From Schizophyllum amplum (lineage: Eukaryota; Basidiomycota; Agaricomycetes; Agaricales; Schizophyllaceae): a DNA stretch of 64,000 nucleotides. A program made the translations under genes and the position numbers. Below are positions 12,145 through 24,542 of the stretch, piece by piece. The notes below the pieces were generated by a model. It was not told the origin of the DNA, did not search any database, and was given only the letters and a program-made list of their open reading frames with translations. How positions within the stretch are numbered: position 1 is the first letter of the stretch; each line of letters starts with the position of its first letter. The stretch is taken from assembly GCA_007026445.1 (NCBI GenBank), contig VDMD01000097.1:1-64000 (forward strand), in the 5' to 3' direction.

Positions 12145-13775
12145 TTAGAAATCGTCATGGACGACATCCAGTTCCCCGACGCGGAAAAATAACTTTACGC
12201 CTGCGGCAGCCATGATGCGCATGCGGGCCGTAATTTGCGGCTCGACACGGAGATTGGAATCCGTGCAATGGACGTTGATATAGCGAAGAGGCGAAGCGGG
12301 GGATGTCTCCGAGGTGATCTTGGCGGGGCCATCGACCGAAAGCGCCTTGGTAGATGCGAACTCGTTCGACAGAGGCGGATCGTTTCGTCTAGGCGCTGTT
12401 CTCGAGCGAATCATCTGCATGAAGGACTCCGCGGAAAACGAAGCAGGACAGGTGATGTGGAGCCGCTCGAGTACCGGCACTGGTGGCAACTGGGCTTGCG
12501 ATGCTCCCTCCCTCGTCTGCTCGTCCGCATTCCCGTCAGACTCTGTATCAGTCAACACTGCAGCTTATCAGGATCAACAGCTTGCTCGCTCGACGAAGGT
12601 GACTCGCCTTCATCTAGGGCTAGCAACTCGAGAAGCCGATCCGTCACAGTGCCGTCGGTGCGTGAATCTATCCATAGATCCCTCAGGTGGGGGATCTCGC
12701 GCAGACAGGATGTCAGATCGACATCTGGAATGGGGACGTTGATCAAGGCTAGTTGCTGAAGACTTGGTCGCCCTGTTGCGCCGGCAGACATGTCATCCTG
12801 TCTCGACCGCCTCAGCATCTTGAGGAACTCCTCGGACGGCGTCCACTTTGTTGTAGAGGTAGTCTTGTCCTGCATGATCTGCACATCGCGTAGCGAGGGC
12901 AGGATGAGCATCCCGAAGAGCCGCGCGAGAAGATAGAGATCTGTGCGCGTGGCTTCCATATTGACAACTAGGCGCTCAAGACTGGGCAGGCGCACCGCGC
13001 TGCTATCCTTCGGTCCAGCACGGTAGGGAAAGGGGCCGTCCAAGTTTCCGATGACGTTGAGAGTGAGGAGAGCATGGCACTGGCTCAGTACGGTGGGCAT
13101 GTCCGGGAGATAGACGGTGTTCAGAGTGAGAATAGAGAGTTGGGGATACGGCAGGAAGAAGCGCGGGGCGCGATGATCGAAAGCGAACGCGCGAAGAGCT
13201 AGAGCTTGTACAAATATCTGAGACGCACCCGCCTGCTTGACGCTTTTGTCGAGGGTGAGCGAGACGAGGGACGATAAACGCCCGCGGAGATTGTCGAGGA
13301 ACGGTAGAAGGTGCTGCGCGGTGTCGATGTGAAGGGACGCCCATCTGTGGACATGTTCCTCCGCGGCCTGAAGAGCGCGTACATCTGTCTGGTCAACCTG
13401 AGTGAACATGCCGGTGAGGTGGATGTGCAGGGCGGGATATCCAAGCGAACGCTGTAAAGAAAGTGTGACAAGGGCCAGTTGGTTGTCGTGAGCGCGTGGA
13501 GATGAGGGTATCATCCGGCTCGAGACGGATATTGGGATTGTGTTCCAAAGATCCGGCGTTGAAATCACCACGTCTCGCCAGGGACTGCAGATGGAGCTGA
13601 GCAGGACGGCGGGGAAGCGGTCCGAGAAGGGATGTTCATTGCCGTCCGCGAACGCGGATGGTGTAAAGACCAATTTATGGTACTGCCTGAATATCGATTG
13701 CAGCAATTCTGTCGGAATAGCGGTGCTCGGACGGCCTGCAGTGGCATTGTTTTCTGATTGCAGAGTCGTGGCCAT
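12145..13775 (-). CDS. F-box protein with an apparent internal frame break
   Basis: The ATG at 13775 opens a 407-codon frame with an F-box-like N-terminus (AIPTELLQSIFRQYH, then LLSSICSPWRDVVISTPDLW) and Leu-rich repeats. That frame stops at 12552, inside an acidic/Ser-rich linker. A second frame from about 12558 to 12145 continues naturally with the terminal repeat of the same protein class (LPPVPVLERLHITCPASF). I found no intron with a proper donor and matching phase between them. Either one base is missing or extra near 12550-12575, or an atypical intron is used. Joined, the protein would be about 540 aa. Function as an SCF adaptor is inferred from the family. Confidence 0.65.
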
Positions 13776-14134
13776 TGGCTACGGCTTTGGCCCGAGATCT
13801 TCGAATTAACTGCACGGGTGGTTCTCAGATATATCATTCCAAGTACTGTGGGTAGTCCTGACCGTCTTATCGACGTAGGCTGGAGAGCTTCGCGATTCTC
13901 GCAGACGTTTAGCAGATGGAGGTCTGGATGAAGTTGAACAATGACGCGCGTCGCCGGCCCGTTCTGCCGACCATGCGCCTTCGGCATCTTCCGGCGCGAT
14001 ACTACCCCAATTTGCATTGCAATTGTTGGCCTCAACGTTGACCTTGCGTTGGACTGCCAACTGGCTGAAGCAGTTTACTCCCTACATGCTGCGGCGAAGA
14101 TAAAGCAACCATTCATTTGGATAACAGCTCGAAG

Positions 14135-15501
14135 ATGATTCTGTAGGTCAAGCTTGTTTTGGCGGCAGCAGTCGCACTTAGCTTCCTTATACAGCCCAGA
14201 CACTTGCGACGATCTGCTTTGCTCATGTCTGACGCCTCGAGAACTCTTCCGATACTCCTTGACATGCAGAGACGGAAGAAGGGCTGTGACCTCGTATCGC
14301 CAACGCGCGTACAACCTCAAGAAAACGATGGGGCGTTTTATGTCGGGCGACGAGGTCGATCGCTTCCAGCTCCTCCAAAGTGAGACGGGGACAGTCATCT
14401 CCGGATCTGTCGCCCTGCAGTATCTCGGCCGATATGATTTCACCGCTTCAGACCTCGATATCTATACCGAACATCGCTACGCAGAGCAAGTCTGCGATTT
14501 CCTTGTCGGCCTTGGATACCATTATCAGCCACGCACGAACCAGCACCTCTCCTTCACCGCCCAACTCACGCGCGACGAAGTACAGGGCGCCCACCTCGGA
14601 GGATTCATGATGCCAGGAGCATACAGCTCGAACTCCATGTGTGGCGCCTACAACTTCGTCAAACCAAACAATGACGACGTCGTCATCCAGTTGATCACTG
14701 CGCGTATAGCCGTGATGGACATAATTCTGGACTTCCACTCGAGTACGTTCGCACCCTTGATCATGTCGCGTAGCTATCTCACGTTTCGCCAGCCGTCGTC
14801 ATGAACGTGATCACGCATAGGAATGCGTACTCCCTGTATCCTTACGAGACATTCGAGGAAAGAAGAGCGCTGACCGCGCGCAAAACTCCTGCGCGTCGCG
14901 AGCAGGTGGCCTTCGCCAAATATCGCGAGCGCGGCTGGCGAATCCGCAGCTCAGTGAACGCATCTGAGGCGTTCGACCCTACCCAGGAGTTTAGCGAGGG
15001 TACACGCCGCGTCGGCGACGAGATGACTTGGGTTCTTCCCCTCGACCAGGCTGGACGGCATGGGGCCCTCGCCATCGACACATTGCCAGGGAATTCCTGG
15101 TATTTGATATATCTTGAGCGCTTCCTCTCGGACTCGGGACGAGAGATGCGCAGCTATGCGAAGATGATGCGACAGCGTGTGGTACTGGAAGGCGATGAGT
15201 GGCGACAGGCTTACACGTTCGCGACCGATGCACATTACACGGCCTTCAGAGCTGAGATACAGCGAATTCAACCTGATGAGTCGAGGTGCGAGGTCTTCCC
15301 AGCGTTACGATCAGTACTCACATTTGGCCCAGGCAAACTGATGCAGACGTCGTCTGTGCCGTCGAGGCGTCATATCGCAAGATAATCGTGACCAACGAGG
15401 ACGACGAGTCTGATGACGACTTTAGCGTCATTTTGCAGGCTGTATCGGACTATGAGAGACACATCTTCCGTAGGTACAGCAACGTCGACGAAGCAGAATG
15501 A
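14135..15501 (+). CDS. Nucleotidyltransferase-fold-like hypothetical protein
   Basis: Model: exons 14135-14142, 14195-14742, 14793-15285 and 15333-15501, 405 aa, with introns of 52, 50 and 47 bp that all keep phase. The N-terminus resembles a degenerate F-box (LTPRELFRYSLTCRDGRRAV). It is followed by SGSVALQYLGR and SDLDIYTE, a Gly-Ser plus D-x-D pattern like that of nucleotidyltransferase-fold proteins, which recurs in many uncharacterised mushroom proteins. The next blocks are VIQLITAR and, across intron 2, DFHSTVVMNVITH and AYSLYPYETFEERRAL. The C-terminus is acidic (DDESDDDF). The tiny first exon (8 nt) is the least certain part. No enzymatic role is established for this class; the catalytic reading is inference. 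Confidence 0.62.
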
Positions 15502-15808
15502 AAATGAGCGAGAAGGACAGCAGCATATTGTTGCACCATGTACTCATCATGAAGTAGAGATATCTTCTTGATGCTTGTCCCAGATACATGCCTGTGGAAG
15601 AAAGCATATGTGTACATTTGCGGTGGTCCGTGGGCGCCATTGATTTCCATTGTGCCGGTGAGGAAATTGGAGGCGGCCGCGGCCTGGGCCCTGCACGTCA
15701 TCAAATTGAGGCACGTGACTTTCCCTCGTGGTTCACCGCCTGTAAGTACTCGATAATCAATACCAGTCAACAACGGCGTCTCTTGAATCTTTCCTTCCCT
15801 CACTTTTC

Positions 15809-16081
15809 TGTCGGAAAAACCGGATCAACCTCATTAGGTCATACACCCCCTAGAGCACCTAGGGCAGATTTGCGACGGCTTTGGTGATCGTCTCTTTCCC
15901 TCTTTTCTTTCGAAAAAAACACAGACAGGCTCAGAATGTCCGCCTGTATATTCTAGTGTGCGACTTATTTCTCGAAGCCTTATTTTTTGTGTCACGTGCC
16001 GGCCTTGCTAGGCCTCACAAGGTGACACCCTGGTGACACCCCCTAATGAGGCCTAGAAAGGCAGTTCGGGTTTTTCCGACA
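15809..16081. mobile_element. Small MITE-like element with imperfect inverted ends
   Basis: The left end reads TGTCGGAAAAACC followed by CCTCATTAGG; the right end is the complement (CCTAATGAGG ... GGTTTTTCCGACA). The two shared blocks are separated by 9 bp on the left and by about 18 bp on the right. Total length is about 273 bp with no coding capacity. The interior near the right end repeats GGTGACACC. I see no clear target-site duplication, so its class is undetermined. It lies between two genes. Confidence 0.5.
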
Positions 16082-16692
16082 TCGTCTTGAAATTGCAATT
16101 CGAGTGTCCTCATCTTTCCTTGAGTAATCACAAACTTGGACTGTTGAGTCGCAGGAAGGATTTCGAGGCGTGAAAAGACAGGCATGCAGCATGCTGAACC
16201 GTCGCAATCGTGTGTACTTCCAACCTCGGACTCGGAGAACGGAACAAACGCCAGCTCCGTCATATCTCATGATTGTGTCGTCCGCCCTCCCGCTCATTCA
16301 TTGACAGCATCACTAACGACCAGCGGCCCGTTCCATTGACTTCATCTTCCTCCAGCTGACATCGCCGCCGTTTAAGACGACATGCCTGCTGCGTTCTGTC
16401 CAACCTGCCGGGTCCTGCCCCGTTCATTTCTCCGTTGTTGAACTTTCGCCTGCACCGTCCATGCGTCCCAGATGCGTCCTCGCGCCATCCTTGGCTTCGC
16501 GCAGCGGCCCGTTGCCAGGCACATGGTGATCAGGTTCATGAAAGCTTGTCGGGTTGCCGCCGGCAGCTGACGCCTCGCCCGCCTTTGGCGCCCGTGGTAT
16601 ATCCGTGAGTGTACTTATATGACCGGCGAGCGATCGCGAGAATCCATTCAAGAATCAATACCCATCCCTCTTCTGGTCTCATCTTCTTAGCT

Positions 16693-18127
16693 ATGTCGCG
16701 CAGCTGGTTTACTTCATTCGTTTCCATCACCTTCGTTTCCTCGCTCGTGCTCGCAGCGTCGCGTACCGACCCGCCATCGGGCGCTATAGTCGTTCCGGAT
16801 GACTATTCCACCGTTCAAGCTGCGATCGACTCGCTCGACGACTCTTCCGACGCGGTGGTCTTCATCAATCCCGGCACGTACAAGGAGCAGGTGTACATCG
16901 AGCGCAACGGTCCACTCACTGTATGTCTTTCTCGTATTTATTATTGCCACGCGTATCTTCACTCTAATGCACTTGAATAGATCTACGGCTACACCGAGGA
17001 CACAGCCGACTACCATAACAACGAGGTCACGATAACCTACGGCTTGGACGCCACAGCAGCGGGCTCGAACGACGCGAGTGGCACCCTGCGCGTACATAGC
17101 GACAACGTCGCCATCTATAACATCGACATCGTGAACTCCTTCGGCTCTGGGTCGCAGGCGATCGCTGTTAGCCAGTATGGTAGCCAGGTTGGGTTCTATG
17201 GCTGCGGAATGTACGGCTACCAGGACACGCTGCTCGCGGTGCGTATTATCGTATACGCCTAAGGTGGAAGGACTGATTCTGACGATTTGGCTATAGAACG
17301 TAGGAACACAGGTCTATTTGAAGGGATACATTGAGGTGCGATGTCTCTGCTTGTATCCACTATATACGTCTCTGACTATGTATCATTGCGTAGGGCGCGA
17401 CGGACTTCATCTTTGGGCAACTCGCATCGGCGTACTTCGGTGGGAACACCATCGGTGCGTTTCGAATACTCACGAGTGAGATCATCGCTAATGTACTAAA
17501 CTCATCCAGCGGTGCGCGGCAAGGGATGGATTACCGCGAGCGGACGCCAGTCAGATGACGGAGGCAGCTGTGCGTTCGCTCAAATATCATGCAGCCGTTT
17601 CATTGACATGCATATGCGGCTGCACCAGACGTTTTCAACAAGAACACGATCGTCCTTGCTGACAACGCTGACTCGAACACGGCGGGTAACTTCTACCTCG
17701 GTAGGCCATGGAGAGGCAAGTCTTTTCATTTTCTTTCTTTAATCTACGGCTCACTTATCCGATTTCTGTAGAATACGCCAAGTGAGTGCACGAACATCTA
17801 ACCAAAATTGCGGTATATCATGCAGTACCTAGGGTCATCTTCATGAACACCGACATCCAGGGTGAGCGCTTGTCCTTCTTCGCGTCCCTCCTACTTCGGC
17901 CGCTTACGTGCCACTTCCCAGCCGACATCAACCCTGCCCTCTGGTCCATCTGGAACAGCGGCGACGAGCGCACCGGCCACGTCACCTTCGCTGATTATGG
18001 CACGTCAGGCGTATCTGGCATCAAGCGTCCATCTTTCGCGAAGGAGCTGAGCAGCCAAAGCTACTCGATCTCGACGTGCGTGGGCAGCGACTACGCGGAC
18101 TGGGTGGACTCAGAGTACTTCGTTTGA
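16693..18127 (+). CDS. Secreted pectin methylesterase (CE8)
   Basis: Removes methyl esters from homogalacturonan in plant cell walls. Model: exons 16693-16920, 16981-17238, 17297-17335, 17394-17454, 17510-17569, 17629-17715, 17772-17781, 17833-17861, 17922-18127; 325 aa, all phases consistent. The first ~21 residues form a signal peptide (SFVSITFVSSLVLAAS). CE8 landmarks appear in order: PGTYKEQV, SQAIAV (transition-state Gln), GYQDTLL (catalytic Asp), TDFIFG (second catalytic Asp) and LGRPWR (substrate Arg/Trp). These make the enzyme look catalytically complete. Intron 6 (17716-17771) begins GCAAGT, a GC-AG intron, and exon 7 is only 10 nt. Length fits fungal CE8 enzymes (~320-340 aa). Confidence 0.93.
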
Positions 18128-18272
18128 GGGAAGGGCTTAGGAGGGCCGAGGCTTCCCGCAGGTCGGTACAAGCCATTTTCATCACGGTGAATATTTGTGT
18201 ATCAGTACCAATATGAGACTTGTTCCGTTGAAGTTCATGGGAGGAGGAAACTTGAGTCTATTCTATAGTTCT

Positions 18273-19343
18273 TCACGAGCTCGTCTTCCTAAGATCTTTC
18301 TTGAGGTCGTCCGGAATCAATGGCTCGACGTCCTGCCAAGAGGGCGCGGGCATGCGGTAGACGTCGCCGATGGTGCCGTACGAGATATCGCCCATGCGCG
18401 CGACGGGCTTGTACTTCTGCACGTCGAGAGCGCCCTTCTCATTAAGAAGAGAGCGACGTAGGTGAATATACCTAGAGAGACACATGAAATAAGTGCAGGT
18501 CGCGTAAGCGGCAAAAGAAGCTGCACGAGCACACTTACTTGACCTCTCCAAGCACGTGCGTGTATAAGAGCGTGCCATCGCGCGGATGGCGCACCTCGTA
18601 CTGGTGAAGAAACTGAGAGGCACATGAGCATGAAATAGAGAAAAAGGGCTAAAGCTCAAAGCACCTCGCATTCCATGGCAAACGCGCTCTCCTTGACGCG
18701 CGGCGCCTTCACGAGTTTCTGTAGCCATCGATGAGCGAAGACCAACGCTGGGTCAGCGCTTACTCACACTCGGCGCTTTGGTGAGTCCGGAGAAGCCCCA
18801 TTCGCTGACACCGGGCGGTGCGGGGATGGCGGCTGCATGAGCGTTGACAACCCAAGGCTCACTAATGAGATTGACGACAAAGCCATTATGGATATTCGCA
18901 AGGGTATCCTTCGTGCTCCCGCTCCCATCAATAGAGAACGCGACGCCCCCAGTCATGATGTTGAAAAAACTGCTTGCGTCAATCACCAGATGTGGAATAC
19001 GAGTAGGAGGCGCTCACCTGAAGGGTGCTAGGTTGTCAATCCCGTCCGCCGAAGTAGTGGAGACGAAAGCGATAGGCCGCGGGACGACACCGCTCTTCAT
19101 GACGTTGTACAGATCCCTGGGGTGTCTTCAGTGGGCGGAAAGGGTTCTACTCCATAATTCGCACCTAGGGGAGGTTGTGGACGGATCTACGCCCTTGAAT
19201 GCGTCGTCCGCCTCCGTGCCCTCCATCCACTTCTTCCCCTCTTCAGTTGCCGTGACTGGCGTGCCGTACTTCCATTCGGGATGCGGCGGCTGGACGAACT
19301 CCGGTGCGCGAGATCGGAAAGGTGGAAGACTTTGGTTAGACAT
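18273..19343 (-). CDS. Flavin-reductase-like FMN-binding split-barrel protein, copy A
   Basis: Probably binds FMN and reduces or uses flavin; the family includes fungal 'flavoprotein oxygenases' of unknown substrate. Model in transcript order: 19343-19165, 19116-19018, 18969-18768, 18718-18665, 18612-18539, 18471-18273; 268 aa. The family signature VVPRPIAFVSTTSADG followed by NLAPF is in exons 1-2, FFNIMTGGVAFSI and FVVNLISEPWV in exon 3, and CEV...QYEVRHPRDGTLLYTHV in exons 4-5. The C-terminus has YGTIGDVYRMPAPSW. The start ATG at 19343 begins the conserved MSNQSLPPFRSR block, also present in copy B. There is no signal peptide, so the protein is probably cytosolic. Confidence 0.85.
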
Positions 19344-20172
19344 AGTTGCAGACGCAGGGGAGAACTTGAGGTGGGCCTCTACGATCTCTCCGATGAGTTA
19401 TAGCTTCTCGGCGACGTCACTTGACTTCCGGACCGCGACACGTCGGACGCGGAGCTGGCTGACCAAGAACCAGTCCCCAGTAGAAGGCTTTGTTGTCATC
19501 GCAGGAAGACGCATGCGTAGTCGATGCGTAGTCATACGCAACGAAGGATCTCGACTGAGGAAGGCCAGCTACCGGATGAACCCGAAGTTGAACTTGGTGG
19601 CAGGTGACTGTCACTCCGGGTGCGTTCGATATTTGGGAAACGACGAAGACGGACTAGGGGCGTCAAGCTAGTGGCAGAAATCATCTTTCGACGGGCAAAA
19701 TTCCTGTATTGGCGAAGGATCGCTCATCGTCGTCTACGACGAGACTCATATGGTGATCACGGATCCGGGCAAGAGCTGTCACGTTTTGTCACGTGCTTCC
19801 TGTTTGGTTGATCTGCGTCACACCCAGGTCACACCGCGCCTCCTTCTCGAAATGTCAGCCTGATGCCAGCGCACGGGGGATATGGCATACACAGCATAGA
19901 GTGCACGGGAGTGGGTCTCTCGTGATAACTGCAGACGGTTGCACGATAATATCCGGCTCGCTGATCCCTGTTTGATGTCCATGACGCTTGAGCGACGCCG
20001 CCGACGCGGCCTCGGGAATTAAGTACTTCGTCTGAAGGGCGCGAGAGATTTTCCACAGGTCAATACAAAGTCATATAAGAATAACGACAAATAGGTGTAT
20101 CAGTACAAGTATCAGATTCGTTGCGTTGTGTAGTTTATGGTGAGGGAACTTGACTTCATCCTATCGATACAT

Positions 20173-21248
20173 TCACGAGCTCGACGCCGTAAGATCCTTC
20201 TTGAGGTCGTCCGGAATCAGCGACTCGACCTCCGACCAGGAAGGCGCGGGCATGCGATAGACGTTGCCGATGGTGCCGTACGAGATATCGCCCATGCGCG
20301 CGACTGGCTTGTACTTCTGCACGTCGATCATGCCCTTCTCATTGAGAACAGAGCGGCGAAGGTGCATATACCTAGGGAGACGCATGGGATCAGTACAGGT
20401 CACCTACGCATGAAGCTGAACGAGAATACTGACTTGACCTGCCCAATCACGTGGATGTATAAGATCGTGCCGTCCCCAGGGTGGCGTATCTCGTATTGGT
20501 TAAGGTACTGGGAGGCACATAAGTCTGTGGGACCAATCGTTGAACCGCAACAGGCTCACCTCGCATTCCATGGCAAACGCGCTCTCCTTGACGCGCGGCG
20601 CCTTCACAAATTTCTGTATCATCGAGGGGATGAGTGAGGACTAACGCTGGACGTCGACGACTCACGCTCGGCACTTTGGTGAGCCCAGAGAAACCCCACT
20701 CGCTGACGCCGTGCGGCGCCGGGATGGCGGCTGCATGAGAGTTCATGACCCAAGGCTCGTTGATGAGGTTGACGACAAAGCCATTGCGGACGTTCGCAAG
20801 GGTATCTGTCATGTTCTCGGCCTTGGTAATAGAAAACGCGACGTGTCCAGTCATGATGTTGAAGAAGCTGCGAACATCAGCTATCAAATGCGGGGTTCGA
20901 GTAGGCGTAGAAGGTGCTTACCTGAAGGGTGCTATGTTGTCGATCCCGTCATCCGAGGTGGTAGAGACGAAAGCTATGGGTCGCGGGATAACGCCACTCT
21001 TCATGACATTGTACAGATCCCTGGTATGTCTTGAGTGAACGTAAAAGGGCTCTACTGCATTAAACGCACCTGTGCGACAGCGTGAGCGGGTCTACGCCCT
21101 TGAATGCGTCGTCATCGTCCGTGCCCTCCATCCACTTCCTCCCCTCCTCGGTTGCCGTGCACGGCGTTCCAAACTTCCAATCGGGAATCGGCGGCTGGAC
21201 GAACTCGGGAGTGCGAGACCGGAAAGGTGGAAGATCTTGGCTGGACAT
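20173..21248 (-). CDS. Flavin-reductase-like FMN-binding split-barrel protein, copy B
   Basis: Tandem paralogue of the gene immediately to its left. Transcript-order model: 21248-21070, 21020-20922, 20867-20666, 20613-20560, 20507-20434, 20371-20173; 268 aa. Every exon has exactly the same length as in copy A (179, 99, 202, 54, 74, 199 nt), which supports both models. It carries the same signatures (VIPRPIAFVSTTSDDG, NIAPF, FVVNLINEPWV, YGTIGNVYRMPAPSW). Substitutions are conservative and I see no disabling change, so both copies look functional. Substrate is unknown. Confidence 0.85.
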
Positions 21249-21899
21249 GGTTGCGGACAAAGGGGGGAGTTGTACAGGAGCTGGGCCACGACTACATAAA
21301 GGTTGAAGGATTCATTATCTGGCATTAGGCACAACGTCTCGCCTACGGGCCTTGACTTATCGAGCCGCGACGGCGTCGGGCGACGCCAATGCCGCCGAGG
21401 AGGTTTAGTCTGGTATTACTTGCCTATCGACGACGATAGCCTCGAATGCACCTCCGAGTCAAAGGTGATGTTGTACCATTGTACGCTGTGCGTCGCGGTG
21501 CTCGACTACGCAACTGAAGAAGGAACGTTGGCCGCGGGAGACTACTGAAGAAGGAGGGCAAGAGGATAGTCATGATGAGTACTCACTATCAGGCGCTACG
21601 AGCGTCAGCCACATGTCTGACGCGAAGGGCTCGACCGCATTGCGCATTGGGACGTCTCAAGAGCGACACTCGTCGTTCGTGGACGTTCGAAGTTCGGTGT
21701 CCCAGATTTTGCGTCGTCGAAGTCGACGAGAACGCGCATGGCGCCGATCACTGCTGGGGCTGTGCTGCACGTCGTGGTGGGTCACCGTCACGTCTTGAGT
21801 CCGTTTTGCTGGCCGTCACGCCAGTATGCGCGTCTCCTTCTCGATAGGTATGCCAGCGCATGCGACATCTGGGATACGGAGCATAGCAAGTCTGAGAAG

Positions 21900-24540
21900 G
21901 TGCCTCTCGCCGGTCTTACTGTCACAGCCTGAAGATGGTCGCAGATTTGATCCACTCTTCGAAGCTGAGTTCGCAGGTAGCTCTACGAGAGGATGTCGAC
22001 CGTTGCTCCGCCAGCAATCTTAAATCTTTGCCCGAGATCCTGCTCTTCCGCTATTGAACATCAAAGTATGTGGAGCAGAGGCCGTGGTGGGCATAACTGT
22101 GCCTTCAAAGCACACATGGGCTGCAGGCTGACGCCACAGTGTCGCTCGACTTCTTGTACGCCTGGAACTCACTGCCGCATGCCCGGCGCTCCCTCTCAAT
22201 TCGTGATCCAATTCCATATGATAAATGCTCTGGTACGAGCATTTCATGCACATTATGACACGTCCTACGCGCATCGCGAAGTCGTACTTATGGAACCATA
22301 GTTGCCGCTCGTGACGGACGTTCGCCCTACATGGACAAAGATCAAGGAAGGGAGACCTCGAGCGTCATTCCGTGGAGATCTCATACGAGCTATACTCACT
22401 CCTGCCACTGACGCTCAGCCCAGATCAACTATTCACGAGTCAAGAATGCATGACGGCCGAATGCCTTGCAAGCTCGGATGGGCCGGCAGCGGCATGCGCT
22501 TCTCGGAATCTGGTACGGAGCTGCTTCTTCTTGTTGTGTCGTTTGTTATCGCGCAGGGTCTGCAAACAACCGGCGTCGAGCAAGCTGCAATCTTCAGGTA
22601 TTCCCAAAACATGCCCAGCGGCGAGCGCCCATCCGGAACATGCCATGCGCCACGCCATCTGCGTAGTCAGCTCGTCACGCACTCCACGAAAAGGCTGACG
22701 CGTCCCTTGCAGGATATTTCTGTCCTGGGACGACTGTCTTGAGCAACGGGAACCGCTCGCGCAATAGCCTCTTCATCGTCAGTCGGTGCCACCAACGCGC
22801 CTTCACGATCTGCCAGTCGGGCGTCGCTATCGGTCTTCTGGCATTGAACCTATTTCCTGCCGTTCGCACGATCTACGCTCGCCCCGCACGGTATGCCACC
22901 GCTTTTTTTATATGTTTTTGTTGTGCTCATCCAGCAGCGAGGGCCGATATGCCGCTCTTGAAAGGGGCCGAACAGTTTTTCTTCTGGAATTCGGACGATC
23001 AACCGACAACAGACCTACTGCTTGAAGGTACTAGAAGCAGAATTGACTCCGAGTCGCAAGCGGTGGCGCCAGTGTTTTACGGATGCGCATGAACCATGTG
23101 CGTATACCTATGCGGTTGCGCTGCACGGGGTTCCATTTTCTAACTCTCTAGTCCCATGCCTGCGTGCGATGGAAGGCGTTTCGAATTTTGGTATGCGGTT
23201 TCCTGTGCGGCGTATTCAGACAACTGATTTTGCATCAGCTGATCCCCGCGAGCGAAATTTTGTACGGAGCCTTCATGCATCGAGAGACGACGTCTGGCGT
23301 CTCTAATTACTGAAGATCATAGTCCAATTGAACACTCACTGGCGGCGCCGCGTCCGACGCGCTCAAGGTGCGCATCACTAATTGTGGCAACCGATTATAA
23401 ACCTATATGCGGGCCTTTGGTAGACCCCCTCGTATATGACAAGCACTCTGAGGGCTCCGAAGCAGGGTGGCACCCAGGTGGCGCCCCACCCTGCGGGCTG
23501 TCGGGCATGGGAAGCCAGCGCACGCTTGGAAATTGGTGCAGAGCGACACGTCGGTAGCGTCATTGCCTCTCATACGCGTGCAAAACCTTGACTTGCACTG
23601 AGGGACACGGCGCTGCTCATATAGATTGGTGCGCTGTATGCCTCGTAGTCTATCAAATGAAGGTCAACGTGCAGATGAAGTATTCACCTGCCATGATGAG
23701 GAGCATGAAGGACAGAGACGTTATGGGGGGTATCTGTCATGTCGAACGGAGTTATAGCAGCTATGACTTCAAGTGACTGAGCTCCCAGAGCGTCAGCTCC
23801 ATACTTTCGCTGGCACCAGCCATTGATGGGTGGTTATGGGTCCGACTTCAACCAGTCACACCAGCCATAACGAGCTTCGGCAAATGCCGAACAGTGGTTC
23901 TCCTGAACGCTGGCGGTCATGGAATCTCGAGACGTGTGCGACGCTTCCCAGGCTTCAGCAACCCCGCACAAGAGGTTATCGTACATTTGGAAAAACTCCA
24001 GCGAGGAAATGATTGCGAAGCACCGCTCATGATATGCGGCATACATGGTTTGCGGTCTCCCATTTCCCAGCCCCTGGGGCTATTCTGGGCCGGGCGACGG
24101 AGTGCGGGTGATGGGCCTGGGTAATTGCCTTGCGCGCAGGCTACATAAGAGGCGGGTGCGGTGCGCTGGGTGCTGCCCTCGCCCCCGCCGACGATCTGCT
24201 CTCTGTCTCTTGTCTGCCGTCGATAGCAACGATCGGATCTAAAGCCACGTCACTCGTAAGTTCGCATCTGCTCTTTGCCTCCTCCCCTCATCATCGCGCC
24301 TCTGCTTGCCGAGCATGTTCTTGCACGCCTCCCTCCCGTCCTTCTTCGACCGTCCAACTCGAACTTCTCGATCTCAGGCGCCGATCCTCACGTGATTCCA
24401 TTGTCGCGTCAAATGTCGCAATTGGGTCGCAATTGTTAATTTGGTCATACTTGCAGAACGTCTGGCGCTGGTTGCGACATTCTGCGACCTCCCCTCATCG
24501 TCGCCTGTACTTCTCCGCACGCCTAGGACGCGAATTCTCG
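21900..24540. other. Gene-poor stretch, nothing recognised
   Basis: Only short overlapping frames occur here (for example near 22300-23090) and none shows a recognisable domain or a convincing exon chain. There is no clear transposon end. The 23440-23500 segment contains GGTGGCACCCAGGTGGCGCC-type near-palindromes of unknown meaning. Confidence 0.35.
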
Positions 24541-24542
24541 TC

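Larger units (their letters stand above)
18150..21900. repeat. Tandem segmental duplication (~1.9 kb units)
   Basis: Two adjacent units (about 18150-20030 and 20040-21900) each hold one flavin-reductase-like gene on the - strand. Similarity extends beyond the coding exons. The 3' flanks share the CTTGAGGTCGTCCGGAATCA type of ending and the CACGAGCTCG block. The 5' flanks share CTCCTTCTCGA ... TGCCAGCGCA. Introns differ more than exons, so the duplication is not very recent. Confidence 0.75.

Noticed and set aside
22302..23092. Two + frames of 146 and 117 aa
   Set aside because: No family signal, the second has no ATG start, and composition is like the surrounding intergenic DNA.
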